Shown: positions 6,226 through 13,353 of the stretch, one piece after another | Position numbering within the stretch: the stretch's first letter is position 1 | How the letters are laid out: each line of letters opens with the position of its first letter | Origin: an uncultured Cloacibacillus sp. | GTDB lineage: Bacteria; Synergistota; Synergistia; Synergistales; Synergistaceae | Length of the DNA stretch: 14,708 nucleotides | Reading direction: 5' to 3' | Assembly (NCBI GenBank): GCA_934511335.1 | Contig: CAKSWL010000024.1 | Location: 1 to 14,708 of the forward strand | The notes under the pieces: model-generated | What the model was told of the DNA's origin: nothing | Databases searched by the model: none | The model's input: the letters and a program-made list of their open reading frames with translations, nothing else | Position numbers and translations under genes: made by a program

Positions 6226-8811
6226 ATGGAGGAACAATACAGTATTATTATAAACGGAAAAACTTACAAGACCGCGCAGGATAAACCGCTGCTTCGCTTC
6301 CTGCGCGACGACCTGGGGCTGCGCTCCGTAAAGGACGGCTGCAGCGAGGGCGCCTGCGGCACCTGCACGATCATTGTGGACGGAAGGGCGGTGCGCTCCT
6401 GCGTTCTGTCTACGAAAAGAGCAGCCGGTAAAAACATCGTAACGGCAGAGGGGCTCAGCGAAAGGGAAAAGGAGGCCTTCGTCTACGCCTTCGGCGCGAT
6501 GGGCGCCGTCCAGTGCGGCTTTTGCACCCCCGGGATGGTGATGGCGGCCAAGGCGCTGCTGGACGGCGATCCGAATCCGACGGAGGCCGAGATAAAGCGG
6601 GCGCTCAGAGGGAACATCTGCCGCTGCACCGGCTATAAAAAGATCATCGAGGGCATTGAACTCGCCGGCGCGATCCTCCGCGGCGATGCCATGATCGAAA
6701 AAAGCCTGGAGGAGGGGGAATCCTTCGGCGTCGGTAAGCGGGCTTTCCGCGTCGACGTGCGTGAGAAGGTACTCGGCTATGGGGAATATGTCGACGACGT
6801 GGTGATGGAGGGAATGGCCCACGCCTCCGCCGTCCGTTCAAAATATCCCCGCGCGCGGGTGCTGGATATCGACGCCTCCGAGGCTCTCGCGCTCCCAGGC
6901 GTGCTCGCCGTGCTCACGGCGGAGGATGTGCCGCACAACAAGGTCGGCCACATCCAGCAGGACTGGGACGTGATGATCGCCAGAGGCGGCGTGACCCGCT
7001 GCGTCGGTGACGCGCTCTGCCTCGTCGTCGCGGAGAACGAAGATATCCTTGCGCGAGCGAAAAAGCTCGTCAAGATAGATTACGAAGAGCTGGAGCCGGT
7101 GCGCAGCGTCCGCGAAGCGATGGCCGCGGGCGCGCCGCCCATCCACGAAAAGGGCAACCTCTGTCAGTCGCGGCACGTTACGCGCGGAGACGCCAAAAAG
7201 GCGCTCGCCGAATCAAAATATGTCGTGACGCAAAGCTACAGCACGCCCTTCACCGAGCACGCCTTCCTCGAGCCCGAGTGCGCCCTCGCCTTTCCCTATA
7301 AAGACGGCGTCAAGGTCTACACCTCCGACCAGGGGGTATACGACACGCGTAAAGAGATATCGATCATGCTCGGCTGGGAGCCGGAACGCATCGTGGTGGA
7401 AAACAAACTCGTCGGCGGCGGTTTCGGCGGCAAGGAAGACGTCTCCGCGCAGCACATCGCCGTACTCGCGGCGCTGGCGGTGAAACGTCCTGTGAAGGTG
7501 AAATTCTCCCGCAGCGAGTCGATCGCCTTCCACCCGAAGCGTCACGCGATGGAGGGGACCTTCACGCTGGGCTGCGACGAAAACGGCGTCTTCACGGGGC
7601 TTGACTGTGAGATATACTTTGACACCGGGGCTTACGCCTCCCTCTGCGGCCCCGTGCTCGAACGGGCCTGCACTCACTCTGTCGGCCCCTACTGCTACCA
7701 GAACACCGACATCCGCGGCTTCGGCTACTACACGAACAACCCCCCGGCGGGGGCCTTCCGCGGCTTTGGCGTCTGCCAGAGCGAATTTGCCCTCGAATGC
7801 ACCATCAACCTGCTCGCGGAGAAGGTGGGCATCTCGCCATGGGAAATCCGCTACCGCAACGCGATAGAGCCGGGGAAGGTGCTGCCCAACGGGCAGATGG
7901 CGGACCGTTCGACGGCGCTCAAAGAGACGCTCGAGGCGGTGCGCGAAGTATACGAAAGAAATGCCGGACGCGCCGGCATCGCCTGCGCGATGAAAAACGC
8001 CGGCGTCGGCGTCGGTCTGCCCGACAAAGGACGCGCCAAACTCGCCGTCCGCGGCGGCGTGGTGGAAATCTACGCCGCCGCCTCGGACATCGGGCAAGGC
8101 TGCGCGACGGTCTTCGTCCAGATGGTAGCGGAGGCGACCGGCCTCGGGCGCGCCCGGATCATAAACCGCGGCAGCAGCTCCGAAATGGCTCCCGACTCCG
8201 GCACGACCTCTGGCTCGCGCCAGACATTGATCACCGGCGAGGCGGTGCGCATGGCGGCGGCGGAGCTCGCCATGGCGCTGCGCGAGGAGGAGGGGGAGCT
8301 CGCGAAGCTCGAAGGGCGTGAATTTTTTGCCGAATACTTCGAGCCAACCGACCCGCTCGGCTCGCCGAAACCATACCCCAAGAGCCACGTCGCCTATGGC
8401 TTTGCGACCCATGTCGTCGTCCTCGGCGACGACGGCCGCGTGAAAGAGGTCTGCGCGGCTCACGATTCCGGCAAGGTCGTCAATCCGATAGCGATCCAAG
8501 GGCAGATCGAAGGCGGCGTGCTGATGGGACTAGGTTACGCGCTGACGGAAGATTTTACGCTGAAAGACTGTGTGCCGCAGAACAGATACGGTACGCTGGG
8601 ACTCCTGCGCGCCGACCAGATACCGGAGATCAAGGCGATCTACGTCGAGAAGAAAGAGCTGCTGGACGTCGCATACGGAGCGAAGGGCATCGGCGAGATC
8701 AGCGCCATCCCCACCGCGCCCGCCGCGGCGGGCGCCTACTACGCGGCGGACCATATCTTCCGCACGAAACTGCCGCTCGCGGATACTCCCTATAGCAGAA
8801 ATAAAAAGTAA
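6226..8811 (+). CDS. fused Fe-S/molybdenum-binding xanthine dehydrogenase-like hydroxylase
   Basis: The 861-residue protein fuses two modules of the xanthine dehydrogenase family. The N-terminal part (1-about 155) has the plant-type [2Fe-2S] cluster Cys39/44/47/59 (CSEGACGTC) and the second cluster Cys97/100/132/134 (QCGFC, CRC). The rest is the molybdenum domain: VGGGFGGKE at 396, AFRGFG with Arg512 (position of the substrate-contacting Arg), IGQGCATVFVQM, SGTTSGSRQT and the catalytic Glu824 in KGIGEIS. There is no FAD module and no separate FAD subunit gene in the window. This matches XdhD and the selenium-dependent xanthine dehydrogenase type, which are single fused chains; it is shorter than E. 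coli XdhD (about 956 aa). The ATG follows a GGGGGAG site. Likely substrate is a purine; which one cannot be read from the sequence. Selenium enters this group as a labile cofactor, so no in-frame TGA is expected or seen. Confidence 0.9.
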   Translation: MEEQYSIIINGKTYKTAQDKPLLRFLRDDLGLRSVKDGCSEGACGTCTIIVDGRAVRSCVLSTKRAAGKNIVTAEGLSEREKEAFVYAFGAMGAVQCGFCTPGMVMAAKALLDGDPNPTEAEIKRALRGNICRCTGYKKIIEGIELAGAILRGDAMIEKSLEEGESFGVGKRAFRVDVREKVLGYGEYVDDVVMEGMAHASAVRSKYPRARVLDIDASEALALPGVLAVLTAEDVPHNKVGHIQQDWDVMIARGGVTRCVGDALCLVVAENEDILARAKKLVKIDYEELEPVRSVREAMAAGAPPIHEKGNLCQSRHVTRGDAKKALAESKYVVTQSYSTPFTEHAFLEPECALAFPYKDGVKVYTSDQGVYDTRKEISIMLGWEPERIVVENKLVGGGFGGKEDVSAQHIAVLAALAVKRPVKVKFSRSESIAFHPKRHAMEGTFTLGCDENGVFTGLDCEIYFDTGAYASLCGPVLERACTHSVGPYCYQNTDIRGFGYYTNNPPAGAFRGFGVCQSEFALECTINLLAEKVGISPWEIRYRNAIEPGKVLPNGQMADRSTALKETLEAVREVYERNAGRAGIACAMKNAGVGVGLPDKGRAKLAVRGGVVEIYAAASDIGQGCATVFVQMVAEATGLGRARIINRGSSSEMAPDSGTTSGSRQTLITGEAVRMAAAELAMALREEEGELAKLEGREFFAEYFEPTDPLGSPKPYPKSHVAYGFATHVVVLGDDGRVKEVCAAHDSGKVVNPIAIQGQIEGGVLMGLGYALTEDFTLKDCVPQNRYGTLGLLRADQIPEIKAIYVEKKELLDVAYGAKGIGEISAIPTAPAAAGAYYAADHIFRTKLPLADTPYSRNKK

Positions 8812-8819
8812 GAGCTCAA

Positions 8820-8857
8820 GCCGCCGGCCGCCGTGAGTTTATTCGCGGGCCGGCGGC
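8820..8857 (+). terminator. GC-rich hairpin after the molybdenum hydroxylase gene
   Basis: GCCGCCGGCC at 8820-8829 pairs perfectly with GGCCGGCGGC at 8848-8857, an 18-nt loop between. It begins 8 bp after the stop codon. The stem is very stable but is followed by GTCTATAAG instead of a T-run, so it may act as a 3'-end stabiliser or a weak terminator, with the structure at 8943-9032 completing termination. Confidence 0.5.
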
Positions 8858-8862
8858 GTCTA

Positions 8863-9032
8863 TAAGCCGCCCGTCAGGGCATCAAAAATTCCTACAGCGC
8901 TTTTCCAGCGCCGAACGCTTTTCTCAGCGGGCCGCAGATCCAGCGGCTTTGGGTTTGCTTTTACAGACGTTCGAAAACCAAAAACCTCAAAGCCGCCGGA
9001 CGGGCGGATTAAATCCGCATGGCGGGGTTTTT
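8863..9032 (+). other. nested inverted-repeat block with a T-tailed terminator-like end
   Basis: No gene is visible here, but the block is full of complementary arms. GCGGCTTTG (8943-8951) pairs with CAAAGCCGC (8988-8996), extended by GGTTT/AAACC past one bulge. TAAGCCGCCCGTC (8863-8875) pairs with GACGGGCGGATTA (8999-9011) at 12 of 13 positions. The middle arm can instead pair downstream: AAAAACC (8980-8986) with GGTTTTT (9026-9032) and CCGCC (8993-8997) with GGCGG (9021-9025), enclosing the small hairpin GCGGAT/ATCCGC (9004-9018). The second fold ends in T5 and looks like a bidirectional intrinsic terminator. It separates the catabolic operon from the signalling operon. Confidence 0.5.
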
Positions 9033-9096
9033 AGGACATAAAAAGCACTGCGTATAACTTTTTAAAAATTTATCCACTTATAAATGGACAATATTC

Positions 9097-9129
9097 TTGA
9101 CAAAAAAAAAAAGCGACATGGTATAAAAT
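9097..9129 (+). promoter_or_regulatory. sigma70-type promoter of the FHA/kinase operon with an A11 spacer tract
   Basis: TTGACA (9097-9102) is a perfect -35. The -10 is TATAAA (9122-9127), with an extended TGG in front (9119-9121). The spacer is 19 bp, longer than the usual 17, and contains most of an 11-base A-run (9102-9112). The predicted start near 9134 leaves about 40 nt to the first small ORF and about 180-195 nt to the first FHA gene. Confidence 0.65.
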
Positions 9130-9172
9130 AGCTAAACCTATACAAAAGTATCGCTGGCGGCAGTCTGCTAGG

Positions 9173-9256
9173 ATGGCATTAATCTTAGCGGGGCTGTTGT
9201 TTATTTACCGCTCAATTGAAAGGATGGTGCAAAGAGGTTCAGGCGTTTTTAAATGA
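9173..9256 (+). CDS. possible 27-residue hydrophobic leader or small membrane protein
   Basis: An ATG at 9173 opens a 27-codon frame whose product starts MALILAGLLFIY and then turns basic (RSIERMVQRG). That is a short membrane segment followed by a positively charged tail, as in small membrane proteins. Its stop overlaps the next ATG in an ATGA junction (9253-9256), a sign of translational coupling. It is the first ATG of this kind after the predicted promoter. The ribosome site is weak (TAGG directly before the ATG), so translation is uncertain. Confidence 0.3.
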   Translation: MALILAGLLFIYRSIERMVQRGSGVFK

Positions 9257-9324
9257 ATATTTCTAAGGCTGGGCGCGGGTGGGCGGAAGCGCTCTGTCCG
9301 CGGGGATTTTATGACGGGGGGTAG
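9253..9324 (+). CDS. possible 23-residue leader ORF coupled to the first FHA gene
   Basis: The frame opens at the ATGA junction with the preceding small ORF and ends at TAG 9322-9324, four bases before the ATG at 9329. It overlaps the alternative ATG at 9311 in another frame. The peptide (MNISKAGRGW...) has no recognisable domain. Its stop position would place a terminating ribosome on the start of the membrane-FHA gene, which suggests coupling. It could equally be chance in the leader. Confidence 0.22.
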   Translation: MNISKAGRGWAEALCPRGFYDGG

Positions 9325-10279
9325 CACTATGTTTGATCCTTTTTCAACATTTGGTTTTCTTTCTAATACGGCATCGTTACTCAAATGGGTTGTGGAGCAG
9401 TTTATACTGCTGGCGATATTGATTCCCGCAACCTATTTTCTTGCCTCTTATCTGCTTTACCGCATCGCCCGGAAGTTTGGCAAGGTCAATGACGCCGGTA
9501 TGTATATGATTCCATTTTTCAGATATGTCAAAATAATGTGGCTGGTGGGATGTGAGCCGGTAACGCTGCTTGGCATGTGCGCCACCTTTTTTATACCCCT
9601 ATTTTGCATTGCGATACCGGTCTATTATGCAAAGACCGCGATATTTGTCTCATTTCTGCTGTGGGCGATAACTATCGGCTCTTTCTCATATTTCTGGAGC
9701 AGGGTCGCCAAGGCGATGAACAGCAGCACGGCGGGCTGGGCTGTGATAGGCGGCTTTTGCCAGCTTTCCTATCATTTGAGCCTCCTTTTCTTTTCTCTTG
9801 GCTTCAACTTTGTGGCGCTGCTGACGGCCTGCGTGGGATGGCTGCCCGATTTTATCTTCGCCTTCGATAAATCTTTGACCCCCGGCGGCAAAGCATCTTT
9901 TGGGATGCCGGCATTTGCCGTGAATGCAACGCCCTCTGTCGCCGCCGCGCCCAGCACTCAGAGCGGCGCTCTCGTCATCGTCGGCGTGGGTAATGTCTAC
10001 AGCAAGATGCGCATTCCTATAGAGAGCGAACCTCTCGTTATCGGAAGAGATCCCGCAAAGTCCCAGCTCGTCATCGAGAACCCCTCGGTCTCGCGCTCTC
10101 ATCTGCGGCTGCGTATGAACGGCGGCGACTCCATACTGATTGAAGATCTTGGCTCCTCAAACGGCAGCTTCCGCGTAACGTCTAGCGGCAATCAGAGGAT
10201 AAACGGCAGCGCCGTGCTGAGCGTAGGCGACACCTTCTTTGTCGGCACGCCGGAAAACCGCTTCATGGTGGCAAAATAG
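9311..10279 (+). CDS. polytopic membrane protein with C-terminal FHA domain
   Basis: The 322-residue protein has several hydrophobic segments in residues about 27-185 (strong ones near 27-50, 84-105, 110-129, 142-178). The spacing of charged and proline turns resembles the DUF5684-type membrane domain; that match is from memory. A Ser/Ala/Pro linker (200-220) leads to an FHA domain at about 221-320 with IGRD (244-247), SRSH (261-264) and SSNG (282-285), so it should bind phosphothreonine peptides at the inner membrane face. Two starts are possible: ATG 9311 with GGGGA five bases upstream, or ATG 9329 with a G6 run seven bases upstream; the second also follows the small-ORF stop by four bases. 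It is the first sizeable gene of the signalling operon and has more T and A than the genes before it. The ligand protein is unknown. Confidence 0.85.
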   Translation: MTGGSTMFDPFSTFGFLSNTASLLKWVVEQFILLAILIPATYFLASYLLYRIARKFGKVNDAGMYMIPFFRYVKIMWLVGCEPVTLLGMCATFFIPLFCIAIPVYYAKTAIFVSFLLWAITIGSFSYFWSRVAKAMNSSTAGWAVIGGFCQLSYHLSLLFFSLGFNFVALLTACVGWLPDFIFAFDKSLTPGGKASFGMPAFAVNATPSVAAAPSTQSGALVIVGVGNVYSKMRIPIESEPLVIGRDPAKSQLVIENPSVSRSHLRLRMNGGDSILIEDLGSSNGSFRVTSSGNQRINGSAVLSVGDTFFVGTPENRFMVAK

Positions 10280-10410
10280 AGCGCCTTCGATATTCAGCCG
10301 TCACCTGCTTAAAGCGCTCCTTGGGATGAGAAACGATGAAAACATCATCTAAGCTTTTGCTTACCATCGCAACAGCCGCCGCATCGATGGCGCGCCGAGG
10401 GGAGGGTAAT

Positions 10411-11064
10411 ATGAAGCTCTGCCTCCTGCGGCGCGCGGCGGCCGGGAAAACGGGCGAAGGGATGGAGATAAGGGCGGCGCTGGTGATGGGACGCGCGGCG
10501 GAGTACCGCGTCGACTCGCAGACCGTCTCAAAACATCACGCGAGGCTCACGCCGACGGCGGAGGGGGTTTTGCTGGAGGACATCGGCTCGACCAACGGCA
10601 CATTCCTCTACGGGCGCGACGGTTCGCTGAGGCGTATTTCCTCTCCCGTTTTACTGCACGGAGGCAGCCGCTTCGCCCTCGGCGGCAGAGATGACGTCTT
10701 TGAGATAGTATCGCAGCGCCATGCAGAGGCTGGGATGGGCGCCCTCTTTTGGGGCGTCTTAGGCAGCTTGGTAGGCATGATGCTCAGCTATTATCTGCAG
10801 CCCTATATGGTTACGGATGGTATGGGCTTTTGGCACTATCAGTATGCCCTGCTGCCGTGGCTCGTGGTGCAGATTTTTATGCTTCCCAAGACGCTTTTGC
10901 ATATCGCCTCGATTGCCGGCAGCTGTGAGGCCGAGCTTGATATGTGGACAATAACCCATAATTTGCTTCCTGTGATTGCCGGCTGGATAGCCGGGGCGCT
11001 GGTATTTGTGATTTGCGCCTATGTGCTGCGCCGCGCGATACGAAGAAATAGAAGCAAGAGATGA
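10411..11064 (+). CDS. FHA-domain protein with C-terminal membrane segments
   Basis: From ATG 10411 the product is 217 residues. Residues 1-about 102 are an FHA domain: MGRA (26-29), VSKHHARL (39-46), and GSTNGTF (59-65), all the canonical phosphothreonine-contact loops. The rest holds three hydrophobic stretches, about 108-130, 145-168 and 184-207, and a basic tail RRAIRRNRSKR that fits a cytoplasmic C-terminus. I chose 10411 because GGGGAGGG stands six bases upstream and the FHA fold begins there. The frame is open to an earlier ATG at 10336, but that adds a 25-residue signal-like stretch that would wrongly export the FHA domain and has a poorer ribosome site. The domain order (FHA first, membrane last) is the reverse of the preceding gene. 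Function beyond phosphothreonine reading at the membrane is not evident. Confidence 0.8.
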   Translation: MKLCLLRRAAAGKTGEGMEIRAALVMGRAAEYRVDSQTVSKHHARLTPTAEGVLLEDIGSTNGTFLYGRDGSLRRISSPVLLHGGSRFALGGRDDVFEIVSQRHAEAGMGALFWGVLGSLVGMMLSYYLQPYMVTDGMGFWHYQYALLPWLVVQIFMLPKTLLHIASIAGSCEAELDMWTITHNLLPVIAGWIAGALVFVICAYVLRRAIRRNRSKR

Positions 11065-11136
11065 GACTTTCTTTTTATTCAAAATGAGCTATGTCAGAAG
11101 TCTTATAAATTATTCAAAAAATAAGGAGGAATTTGT

Positions 11137-11838
11137 ATGTCGATAGTACGTTGCCTCAATGGACATTTCTTTGATAACGAAAAAAGCGCCGCTTGCCCAT
11201 GGTGTCAAAGCGCGGCGGGAGACACCACGGCCGCGTGTCAGGCCGAGGCTGAATCCGCCAAGACTGTAGCCGTGCCTGCGACCCAAGGCGCGCCGCAGGC
11301 GCGGCAGGTTTTTCCTTCAGGGGATTCGCTGAAGACGGAGGCTTTGGGGACGATAAAGAAGATGGCAGCCTCCGTCCGCGATTTCGCGGATGCGCAAAAG
11401 ACTGAAGCCCTTAACACCGCCCACCGCCGCGGCGGAGCGCAGGAGGGCGCGACTGTGGCCATCATACGCAAGCAGATCGGCATAGACCCGGTGGTGGGCT
11501 GGCTGGTCTGCATCAAAGGGCCGGAGCGTGGGCGGGATTACCGCATCCACACAGAGAAAAATTCTATAGGGCGCTCCGACAGCATGGATATCGTCATCCG
11601 CGGCGATGATACCATCTCGCGCGTCAACCACGCCTTTCTATCCCATAATCCCAAGAAGAACACCTTTCGCATCATGTGCGGCGAGGGGCGCAGCCTTATC
11701 TATGTCGACGGCGAAGAGGTAAGCCCCTACGCCGAATTAAAGCCCCGCTCCGTCATAGAGATAGGGGAGGGCACCTTTGTCTTTGTACCCTTCAACAGCG
11801 ACGGCTTCGAATGGAAACAGGAGGATAATAAAGAATGA
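11137..11838 (+). CDS. zinc-ribbon/FHA-domain cytoplasmic adaptor
   Basis: The 233-residue protein starts with a zinc-ribbon-like RCLNGHFFD...CPWC motif (Cys6, His10, Cys20, Cys23). A low-complexity linker (25-115) carries four similar short motifs, KTVAV, KTEAL, KTEAL and ATVAI, with threonines at 43, 67, 89 and 106. Each has an aliphatic residue at +3. An FHA domain covers about 120-222 with IGRS (144-147). Its other loops are unusual: SRVNH (161-165) has one residue more than the common SxxH, and the STNG loop is replaced by EGRSLIY. No membrane segment is seen. AAGGAGG precedes the ATG after a 72-bp AT-rich gap. Its stop overlaps the start of the vWA gene (ATGA). It may be a kinase substrate that recruits neighbouring FHA proteins when phosphorylated; that is inferred. 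Confidence 0.87.
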   Translation: MSIVRCLNGHFFDNEKSAACPWCQSAAGDTTAACQAEAESAKTVAVPATQGAPQARQVFPSGDSLKTEALGTIKKMAASVRDFADAQKTEALNTAHRRGGAQEGATVAIIRKQIGIDPVVGWLVCIKGPERGRDYRIHTEKNSIGRSDSMDIVIRGDDTISRVNHAFLSHNPKKNTFRIMCGEGRSLIYVDGEEVSPYAELKPRSVIEIGEGTFVFVPFNSDGFEWKQEDNKE

Positions 11839-13349
11839 GAAAGCTGACGATCTTCACCTTAGCGCTCATTTTTGTCGCCGCCTCCATCTCTTTAGCGCAG
11901 GCGGCGGATGTGAGGACCTTTAACCTGCAACAGAGCTATGTTGCGGAGGGCGAGAGGGGAGAACCTGTCATAAAGGCCTATGCGGAGCTCCTCGACGCGA
12001 AGGGCAAGACTCCACCCTATGGCAAGGATATGTTTAAATTGACGGTGGGAGAAAAGGCGGCCGCGATAAGCGACGTGAGGAAATTTTCCGCCGCCGGAGA
12101 GGGAGTGGCGGTCGTCTTTATGATCGACGTCTCATCCTCGCTGCTGCAAAGCCAATTTCAGGCCATGTCCGACGCCGTCTCCACTTGGTTTGACAACATG
12201 GGAGCAAACGACCAAGCGGCGCTGATATCCTTCGGCGACGATGTGAAGGTGCCGTCCGAGTTTACCAAAGACAGGCAGACGCTTAGAAACGCTTTGCTGG
12301 GAATCAGGCGCGGCGGTCGGCAGACCCATCTTAACGAGGCCATCGTGCAGGCCCAGTCGCTTGCCGCCGCCGAAAAAGAGGGGCTGCCGCCGAGGCGCGT
12401 CGTCGTAGCGCTCTCCGACGGTGTAAACGAAGCGCCCGGCGGCCGTACAAGGGAAGAGGCGGTAAAGGCCGTCACCAAGAACAAGATACCGACATTTTTT
12501 ATCATCTATACGCCGCAGAGGCTTTCCGCCGCCGTTAAGAAGTTGCTGCCGGAGAGCCTTAACGCCATCGGCGAGATCTGCCGCAGCTCCGGCGGGGATA
12601 TCTATCCGGACGGAGGCAAAGATATCGCCGGGGCCTATAGGGCCATCCACAAGAGGATATCCGACGCACTTCTATTCACGGCGGCTGCGGCGGGCGTAAA
12701 AACCGATGGAAGCCCTCAGCCTGTGAGGCTCACTTATACGGATGAATCCGGCAAATCCATGCACGCGGATGCGGATTTCAGATTTGTCTACGAGGCGAAG
12801 GGCAAAAAAATTGACAAGAGGATAATCATCGCCGGCGCCGCCGCCCTGCTGCTGCTTTTTATCATCATCATCGCAGTGAGAAAAAACAAGATGGGCAAAA
12901 AGGAGCGGCTTAAGGCGGAAAAGGAAGAGAGGCTCAGGATACAGGCGGAGGAAGAGATGCTTAAAAAGCAGGCGGAAGAGGAAGAGAGGCGCAAAAAACT
13001 GGAGGAGAAAGAGGCCGTTGTAATCGTCCCTCCCGTCGTCGCCTTGAGATTTTTCGTCGGCACGGGGCACGGCGCACAGGAAGTTGAGATTAAAACGGCT
13101 GGTAGGATGAGGGTCGGACGCTCCGCCGAATGCGATCTGCAATTCAGCGACGAGGCCTCGGTATCCTCAAACCACTGCGAATTTTCCTACGCGGGCGGCG
13201 TGCTCTATATACGCGACCTTGACTCAACAAATGGCACCAGTGTCAACGGTGTACCGGTCAGCGGCCTCTACCGCATAAACGAGGGCGATGTGATCGAGCT
13301 GGGAAGGCAGCGTCTGCGCTTTATCTCCGCCATAGAGCAGGCGATATAA
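11835..13349 (+). CDS. membrane-anchored vWA protein with cytoplasmic FHA domain
   Basis: The 504-residue protein has a clear N-terminal signal peptide (hydrophobic 4-20, likely cut after AQA at 23). A von Willebrand A domain at about 90-280 has a complete metal-ion site: DVSSS (Asp98, Ser100, Ser102), Thr164 in RQTHLNEA and Asp195 in LSDG. One transmembrane helix (about 329-348) is followed by a strongly charged coiled coil of K/E/R repeats (350-394). The C-terminal FHA domain (about 403-497) has VGRS, SSNH and DSTNGTSVNG, all canonical. Topology is therefore vWA outside and FHA inside, a plausible transmembrane sensor or scaffold. The start overlaps the previous stop by four bases, so translation is coupled. 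Cytoplasmic TerY-type vWA proteins also pair with PP2C and kinase genes, but this exported arrangement differs from them. Confidence 0.92.
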   Translation: MRKLTIFTLALIFVAASISLAQAADVRTFNLQQSYVAEGERGEPVIKAYAELLDAKGKTPPYGKDMFKLTVGEKAAAISDVRKFSAAGEGVAVVFMIDVSSSLLQSQFQAMSDAVSTWFDNMGANDQAALISFGDDVKVPSEFTKDRQTLRNALLGIRRGGRQTHLNEAIVQAQSLAAAEKEGLPPRRVVVALSDGVNEAPGGRTREEAVKAVTKNKIPTFFIIYTPQRLSAAVKKLLPESLNAIGEICRSSGGDIYPDGGKDIAGAYRAIHKRISDALLFTAAAAGVKTDGSPQPVRLTYTDESGKSMHADADFRFVYEAKGKKIDKRIIIAGAAALLLLFIIIIAVRKNKMGKKERLKAEKEERLRIQAEEEMLKKQAEEEERRKKLEEKEAVVIVPPVVALRFFVGTGHGAQEVEIKTAGRMRVGRSAECDLQFSDEASVSSNHCEFSYAGGVLYIRDLDSTNGTSVNGVPVSGLYRINEGDVIELGRQRLRFISAIEQAI

Positions 13350-13353
13350 AGAC

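Noticed and set aside
7213..8499. 428-codon minus-strand frame inside the molybdenum hydroxylase gene
   Set aside because: Long antisense frames are common in GC-rich coding DNA. The product is Arg/Ala/Asp/Val-rich without a recognisable domain, while the plus strand encodes all cofactor motifs.
6226..8811. Selenocysteine in the molybdenum hydroxylase
   Set aside because: The frame has no internal TGA. In this enzyme group selenium is thought to be a labile cofactor, so a Sec codon is not needed.
10279..10319. GAGCGC/GCGCTC inverted repeat after the first FHA gene as a terminator
   Set aside because: Only 6 bp with a 29-nt loop and no T-run; the next gene follows on the same strand, so an operon end is not supported.
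11065..11136. Internal promoter in the AT-rich gap before the zinc-ribbon/FHA gene
   Set aside because: TATAAA at 11104-11109 is present but no -35 stands at a fitting distance; the short gap alone explains nothing more than a ribosome site.
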